Source: Branchiostoma floridae (Eukaryota; Chordata; Leptocardii; Amphioxiformes; Branchiostomatidae). From it: a stretch of DNA of 64,000 nt. Below the pieces are notes generated by a model. It saw nothing but the letters and a program-made list of their open reading frames with translations, did no database searches and was not told the origin of the DNA. The stretch is taken from positions 2,840,350 to 2,904,349 of the forward strand of contig NC_049983.1 of the NCBI RefSeq assembly GCF_000003815.2. The letters are read 5' to 3'. Shown here in pieces: positions 58,020 to 64,000 of this stretch; the first letter of the stretch is position 1; every line of letters starts with the position of its first letter. Made by a program: the position numbers and the translations under genes.

Positions 58020-58680
58020 GTTATTCTCGTTCAAAGTTTGAAAGGAAATCGGTGCCTGCAGTTCCCAAAAAGCCGCTAGGGGGTCCAAACTCACAGCACT
58101 TACTCTCTGCCCCAAGGGCTATCTACCACTCAAAAATCATGACCACAGCATATCCAAAACACGAAGTGTCAAAAATAAAAGTTTTGCTGCAGTACCTTAG
58201 GCAGTCACTAGGGGGCCCATTATCGAACTTGACCTTCGTTTTCTTGACCCCCACCCACCTACCAAATATCATCAGGATCCATTCAAGGGTTCTCGAGTTA
58301 TCTTGCTTACAGACAAACGCACTTACATACAAATCCCGCTACAGCGCCGTAGGTAAGAGCCAGGTAAACCATTTTCGCACTTGACCTTCCTCTCCAAAAC
58401 CGCTACACACCTACCAAGTTTCTTGAAAATCGCCCAGCTAGATTTTGACTTATGCTGCCCAAAACAAACTGCAAAAAACATACCAAGCTCGCTGCAGTAC
58501 CGTAGGAAAACGCCAGGTAAACCGTTTTCGAACTTGGCATTCCTTTCGACAACCGCTACACACCTACCAAAAATCACAAAGTTCCATCTACAATTTCTCG
58601 AGTTATATGCTGTTGACCTACATACAGACCCAAGTCGACAAAAACATACTCTATCGCCATTGGCGAAGAGAATAACTACA
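58020..58680. repeat. Tandem-like units with CTCGAGTTAT and ACACCTACCAA
   Basis: Four degenerate units of 130-190 bp, each with a phrase like CACCTACCAAA, a TTCTCGAGTTAT and a following CTACAGCGCCGTAGG- or GCAGTACCGTAGG-type stretch. Unknown dispersed family. Confidence 0.5.
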
Positions 58681-59125
58681 TGGGCCTTCTGAGACAAAAA
58701 AAGGTAGCAAAAGTCGTCTCGACAACTTCAAGGTACTGTGGTTCGTTGCATACTTAAGATATCCAAAATAAGTAATGTCCATCCATATCCAACTTACAAA
58801 TTCCAAAAATGGAATGTAAGACTTTTGCATGGTGCACAACCAACACGGTAAAAAGCTCACTTTTCCAACCATGTACCACAGGCGAAAGGGAAAAAATACA
58901 CATTAGGTCTACAAACCCCCATTTCATGCAGGTCTGAGGTCTACGAACTCTTGTTAAACATGTTTGACCACAGCAAATAAATTTTATGAATGACATCTTA
59001 AACAACGAAAAATCGTGACCATAGCATGTTCAGAACACGAGATAGCAAAATCGGAAGTTGCGATGCACAGTACCAAATCTAATCATTTCCAGCTTTCGTC
59101 ACAGCCTACCAACACACCAAGTTTT

Positions 59126-59153
59126 AATAATAATAATGATAATGATAATAATA

Positions 59154-59183
<30 letters not shown>
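59126..59183. repeat. AAT/GAT trinucleotide microsatellite
   Basis: (AAT)n-(GAT)n perfect to near-perfect array. Confidence 0.95.
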
Positions 59184-59184
<1 letters not shown>

Positions 59185-59299
59185 GGTACTAAACAAAGAG
59201 ACAAACAATCATCGTATGGCCACAGCAAGTACGTTTAATGGACGACATCATATGCAGAGTGCGGAAATAATGGGATAGCGCGAAATAAAAAACAAGATG

Positions 59300-60130
59300 G
59301 GTACAAAAAACAAGATGGCTAAATTTTCAAAATAGACACCATAAAATTCGTAACAAAGTTGAAGTGACAAAACGTGGCATCACAACTAACAAGGCATTCA
59401 TTCCTGTATTAAAGAGTTAGTGTAGTAAACGTGATACTAATGTGGTACACTGGTATCACTTGCCAAGCTGGCAACTACATTCATGGCTTCCATATTGGTG
59501 GCCAGTGGGTTGGTGGGACCGCGTGGCGCAGTGGCAGCATTCGTGCTTCGTGACCGAGAGGTTGCGGGTTCAAATCCGTCTGCGTGTCACCGATCTTGTG
59601 CCCTTTGGAAAGGCACTTTACACGGCTTTCCTCACTATACTCAGGTGAAAATGAGTACCTAGCTTCGGATAGGGCCGTCCCTCGGATAGGACGTTAAATG
59701 GAGGTCCCGTGTATGGGGAGAGTCACACCCCATGCACGTTAAAGAACCCCCACACGTGCGATGGTGCGGTGTGAGATGGAGCTAAACCCTTCTGTCTGGA
59801 GTTGGTGATTCACTTCAAATCACCCGGAAGGAGGCCTGGCGAGCCTCCATTCCGTATCAGCCACACGGTGATTTCAATCAGCGAAAGGGTATGTCACCCC
59901 GCGAGGGGCGGCATAACCCCGCCGCGCCGTGAGTAAGCATGTGCGAACATGCACAGGGCTAGCCCTTTGTAATAGCCACTGGCTAGTTGGGCAACCCTGG
60001 CTGTTTGTTAACAGCTGAACAATAAATAAATAAATAAATATTGGTGGCACTTTTACAACAAGTTTCACTTCTGCAACTATAGTCATGGCTACTTCCCTAG
60101 TGTCACCTCTGTATGATTATTAGGCTACAG
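59300..60130 (+). repeat. Dispersed element, copy 1 of inverted pair, split by a SINE
   Basis: 59300-59500 and 60049-60115 together match the reverse complement of 63110-63480, for example GTAGTAAACGTGATACTA, CATGGCTTCCATATTGGT and TTTCACTTCTGCAACTA. The SINE at 59503-60037 interrupts it. Confidence 0.75.
59503..60037 (+). mobile_element. tRNA-derived SINE with 11-bp target duplication
   Basis: A-box region GCGTGGCGCAGTGGCAG and B box GCGGGTTCAAATCCG are followed by a conserved-looking body (GGACGTTAAATGGAGGTCCC, CACGTTAAAGAACCC) and a (AATA)n tail. ATATTGGTGGC occurs immediately before (59492-59502) and after (60038-60048). Confidence 0.88.
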
Positions 60131-60221
60131 CACAACATGTTTGCTTCTAATGGTCTATCTGACCATCCCCGAAGAGGAAAAAATTATTGTTTCTTTTTAC
60201 TAGTAGGGCTTTCTTCCTGAC

Positions 60222-61036
60222 NNNNNNNNNNNNNNNNNNNNNNNNNNNNNNNNNNNNNNNNNNNNNNNNNNNNNNNNNNNNNNNNNNNNNNNNNNNNNNN
60301 NNNNNNNNNNNNNNNNNNNNNNNNNNNNNNNNNNNNNNNNNNNNNNNNNNNNNNNNNNNNNNNNNNNNNNNNNNNNNNNNNNNNNNNNNNNNNNNNNNNN
60401 NNNNNNNNNNNNNNNNNNNNNNNNNNNNNNNNNNNNNNNNNNNNNNNNNNNNNNNNNNNNNNNNNNNNNNNNNNNNNNNNNNNNNNNNNNNNNNNNNNNN
60501 NNNNNNNNNNNNNNNNNNNNNNNNNNNNNNNNNNNNNNNNNNNNNNNNNNNNNNNNNNNNNNNNNNNNNNNNNNNNNNNNNNNNNNNNNNNNNNNNNNNN
60601 NNNNNNNNNNNNNNNNNNNNNNNNNNNNNNNNNNNNNNNNNNNNNNNNNNNNNNNNNNNNNNNNNNNNNNNNNNNNNNNNNNNNNNNNNNNNNNNNNNNN
60701 NNNNNNNNNNNNNNNNNNNNNNNNNNNNNNNNNNNNNNNNNNNNNNNNNNNNNNNNNNNNNNNNNNNNNNNNNNNNNNNNNNNNNNNNNNNNNNNNNNNN
60801 NNNNNNNNNNNNNNNNNNNNNNNNNNNNNNNNNNNNNNNNNNNNNNNNNNNNNNNNNNNNNNNNNNNNNNNNNNNNNNNNNNNNNNNNNNNNNNNNNNNN
60901 NNNNNNNNNNNNNNNNNNNNNNNNNNNNNNNNNNNNNNNNNNNNNNNNNNNNNNNNNNNNNNNNNNNNNNNNNNNNNNNNNNNNNNNNNNNNNNNNNNNN
61001 NNNNNNNNNNNNNNNNNNNNNNNNNNNNNNNNNNNN
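60222..61036. other. Assembly gap (815 N)
   Basis: A run of N; nothing can be said of its content. Confidence 0.95.
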
Positions 61037-61350
61037 TGAAGGAATAGATGCGTGAAGTATTTTAGGTGATATCGTGTAGACTTATCCTAAAAAAAGACGC
61101 GAAACGTGCACGTAGATGATGTCGCCTGACACGCATTTTGGCGCCATATTTATGAAACTTCAGTCGGCTTTGAAGCCATTCAAACTGTACACTTTTCCCA
61201 AAATACGTTATAGTAAGGATTCATCGATCAGTGAAGGTTGATTTGCCCTTCGTACGAGCTAAACTGTGTGTCTGTGGCTTGCTAGCGCTATTGAGATTTG
61301 AAAATGCCGTTGCTTAATTCAAGGAGGTTGAAAGAATATTGATGGGCTCA

Positions 61351-61573
61351 CGTGTACGAGGGTCTGTGTGGGGGTCCTGACAACGATTTACGCGAAATTC
61401 GGGAAGGCAGACTACGCTTTGAGTTAAATTCACGAAGGCTACCAACGTTTTATGCTTCATCCCACTACGAATTGCCTAAAATAAAATAGCTTCCCTACGA
61501 ATTATGGGAAATTAAAAAGGATTGCCTAACGTAACGCCTTACCGGAAAAGAGCATGCAGACCCTCATGCACTA
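61351..61573. mobile_element. MITE related to the 56055-57303 element
   Basis: Ends CGAGGGTCTGTGTG and GCATGCAGACCCTC. Inside are GACAACGATTTACGCGAAAT and CTACGAATT words like those of the larger element. Confidence 0.55.
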
Positions 61574-62323
61574 GACATATTTCTTTTCTTTGACAAATAT
61601 TTTAACACAATCTATGGTGTTGGATAATTTGGTTACCTCATGTCATACAGTCATCTTGAAAACTTTTGCCCAATCTGGAGACATTTTTAGTTAGAAGGAG
61701 CGGGTAGGGTCTAAGCTTTGTTGAGTAAAGCAGTTTAATTAGTTGGTGTACAAGATAATAAGATTTGATTTGTTGTGTGCTACTGGTTGAATCAGGAAGG
61801 AACTGGGGTGAGGTTTCTTCCATAGAGCAAACTTTTCTCTGAGATTGAACTGGTCAACCCCGTTTTTTTTAATGGTAATGTTATAAACTCAGGATCCAAG
61901 TGACATTCTGGTGGAGAAGAATCATTAAGATTGAAATATATGGGTTTACTATTTTTGAAGCCTTCTTTCAGGGTATTTTAGCATGCTTTCCTTTGGACTG
62001 CCCTAACTTTGGTGTCTTCCAGGTATATTCAGAAGAATAGATTCTTTGAAAAAAATTAGATCATTGAATTATGCTGTACATGTAATTTTGCTCTGCATTT
62101 CATGGGCTATACATTTTGAGCAAGTCGCTAATCCCACTATGAATATCATCATATAATGTAGATGCTATTTAAGGTGATCCTTGGCTGAAAAAAAATGTTT
62201 ATTTACAATTTTAAACTTATCTAGCCAATCCCACTAAGTGTGATCTTATATAATAAAGATTATTTCTTTGATTCTCAGATATTGGCCACATTGACTTGAT
62301 TTTATGAATGACATCTGCACCCC

Positions 62324-62688
62324 AGGGCTCAAAATATCACGTGCTTAATATATAATGCAGGTTTAAGTGCAGGTAGTATTGGAGCTGTGCAGGTATTTCT
62401 GGTGTCTACCTGCACCTAACCTGCACTGGTCCATGTACTGGGTTTTAAAACTTTTATCCATAGATGTCCTATGGTGTAGGTCTATGTGGATTGTTATTAG
62501 CTGCATTGACTGTTTCCATCTATTGAATAAATTTAAAGCAAAACTAGCAATCGTTCCTGAACAGATTTTTGTATGATCAATGCTTCCTATAACTTCTGAG
62601 TTGCTTCCTATAACTTCTGAGTGATTTAGGTAAAATTTGTCTGGTGCAATTTCAATGTTATTCAAAGTACATATTTCAAGCCCTCGCA
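62324..62688. mobile_element. MITE with AGGGCTCAAAATAT ends, second copy
   Basis: Ends AGGGCTCAAAATAT and ATATTTCAAGCCCT. It contains CCTGCACCTAACCTGCACTG and GATCAATGCTTCC, shared with 29300-29586. Confidence 0.7.
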
Positions 62689-63109
62689 TGCACATTACTT
62701 TTGCCTGTTGTAAAAAAAAAAAACTTAGAAAAGTTGGTTGAGGCTCCACACAAGTCAAGACCTTGCAGACTTTTATCGCAAATGGCCTGCCCGTGCCATC
62801 TTGTCTTACATGTATGTACTACCGCAAAACTTGCTAATTTTGTCAAACTGCTCTTACGTGTATGAGTATTCTCATCACAGTCATATATCATCCACAGTCC
62901 CTGGAGCCATAATTTAGCATGTCCTCTGCTAGTAATAGCTGCATAATGATGCATATTGATGTTGTTTTTACCGTGGCTTTTTCTATAAGTAAGCCCACAG
63001 CAAGTAAATTTCATGGATGACATTTTTGCCTGATTTCAGAAAAAATGAATTTTTTTCTTCTTCATGGATTTTCAAAATGGGTAAATTGGTTGTGTTGTAA
63101 GTTAATAAT

Positions 63110-63480
63110 TATATGTAGAAGTGACGCTAGAGTGACTCACAGTAGTTGCAGAAGTGAAAATTGCTGGATACTGTAAATGCATTTAAGTTTGCGGTGAAGC
63201 GGCCGCCGCAAAAAAACACGAACATTAAACCATCGCGAACGTTTCTGCATTTTATTTTACAGTAGTTGTAAGAGTGGTACCAATATGGAAGCCATGAGTG
63301 TAGTTGCCAAAATGATAAGTCAGATGCCAGTCTACCACACTAGGGTCACGTTTACTACACTGGTAGTAGTGCACTTCTTGAATGCAAGAATAAGTGACTT
63401 GTTAGCCAGGGTGCCATATTCTGTCACTATAATTATAAATCAACTATAATATTGTTACAACGTTACAACGTTTATTGTGT
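63110..63480 (-). repeat. Dispersed element, copy 2 of inverted pair, carrying a MITE
   Basis: Reverse-complement relative of 59300-60115. It preserves the empty site of the SINE (CCAATATGGAAGCC near 63278-63292). Confidence 0.75.
63167..63266. mobile_element. Mariner-like MITE with TA duplication
   Basis: Ends TACTGTAAATGCATTTAAG and ATTTTATTTTACAGTA, about 100 bp, with a CGCGAAC/GTTTGCG pair inside. The other copy of the host repeat lacks it. Confidence 0.72.
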
Positions 63481-64000
63481 CCACTTTGAAAAATTGGCAA
63501 ATTGTTTTTTTTTTCACCATCTCATCATTTTTACTGTCTACAGAGGATTTCATGCATAAAATTTACTTCCTGTGGCCTAATACAGTATAATATTTAATTA
63601 AGAAAATGCCCACTTTATGATGGAATGTTGGGGTCGGTAGGTAAGGGATTATCTTTTTTTCTTGTGAATTTATTTAGGCAGGCCAAAATTCATGTGAGAC
63701 ATATTACTTACAGTTGAATAAAGTAAACAGAAATGCATGAGGACACTTGTCTTAAGTTCAATGTCAAACTTTTTGATAATGTACATAATAGATTAGGGCT
63801 GCATACCTAAATACCCGTACCTATACCGTACCTGAAAAATTGTTTCGGTACAGGTCCGGACCTAAATATCTGTGTACCTGTACCTGTACCTAAACACACT
63901 AAAGCACTTGTAGACACCACTTTTTAACGCTACAGAATACATATATTCCAAATCAAAGATGACACTTGTGATAATCTTGCTGTTGAAAATTAATAAAACT

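Noticed and set aside
60187-61047. Open frame of 286 codons
   Set aside because: It spans 815 N and has no real sequence.
1-64000. CRISPR array, operon or bacterial transfer
   Set aside because: Repeats are transposon families and minisatellites, not spacer arrays; genes are spliced with metazoan signals.

Overview
The window reads as animal nuclear DNA from a draft assembly. It has intron-rich genes with GT/AG splice sites, many families of transposon remnants and four runs of N (10295-10394, 36948-37327, 49758-49857, 60222-61036). The domain content points to a lancelet (Branchiostoma), or at least an invertebrate deuterostome: WSC, CUB, PLAT, C-type lectin, LDLa, frizzled, kringle and sushi modules joined by phase-1 introns, plus an intronless LRR-Ig membrane receptor. 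No bacterial or viral genes are seen. The species call is inference.

The main feature is one long plus-strand gene from 4309 to 30813, which I assembled exon by exon. It starts with a signal-peptide exon and continues with WSC-like, CUB, two PLAT-like modules, C-type lectin, LDLa, frizzled-type CRD, kringle and sushi. It then enters, without interruption, a complete Cys-loop (pentameric) ligand-gated ion channel: ligand-binding domain, Cys-loop, TM1-TM4 and stop codon. Every junction that can be read is phase-compatible. The channel part keeps the 45-bp and 110-bp exons typical of nicotinic receptor genes. The whole module train therefore looks inserted between the signal-peptide exon and the second exon of an nAChR-like gene. 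This chimeric channel is my candidate for an undescribed system. Two single-base frameshifts, in the CUB exon and just before the Cys-loop, mean that assembly error must be separated from pseudogenisation.

The second cellular gene is a single-exon LRR-Ig transmembrane protein at 53098-54789. Its cytoplasmic tail runs into a 45-bp minisatellite in which almost every unit after the second carries TGA or TAA at the same codon.

The rest is mostly mobile DNA. A probable Helitron-type protein fragment lies at the left edge (9-690). Three head-to-tail copies of a LINE-3'-end-bearing unit fill intron 1 of the channel gene (5013-8836). A Penelope-like GIY-YIG remnant lies antisense in an intron (14043-14544). 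A 5'-truncated LINE lies at 35232-36500 (minus) and a nearly complete two-ORF LINE at 42526-48678 (minus), the latter carrying a 171-bp internal inverted duplication. There are many MITE or foldback elements. Two dispersed families occur as inverted pairs (about 2180-3670 with 36615-39260; about 59300-60130 with 63110-63480), and copies within each pair reveal nested insertions with empty sites. The intergenic stretches 859-2180, 33440-35230, 39750-41050, 41290-42520 and 50100-52260 show no gene I can support.
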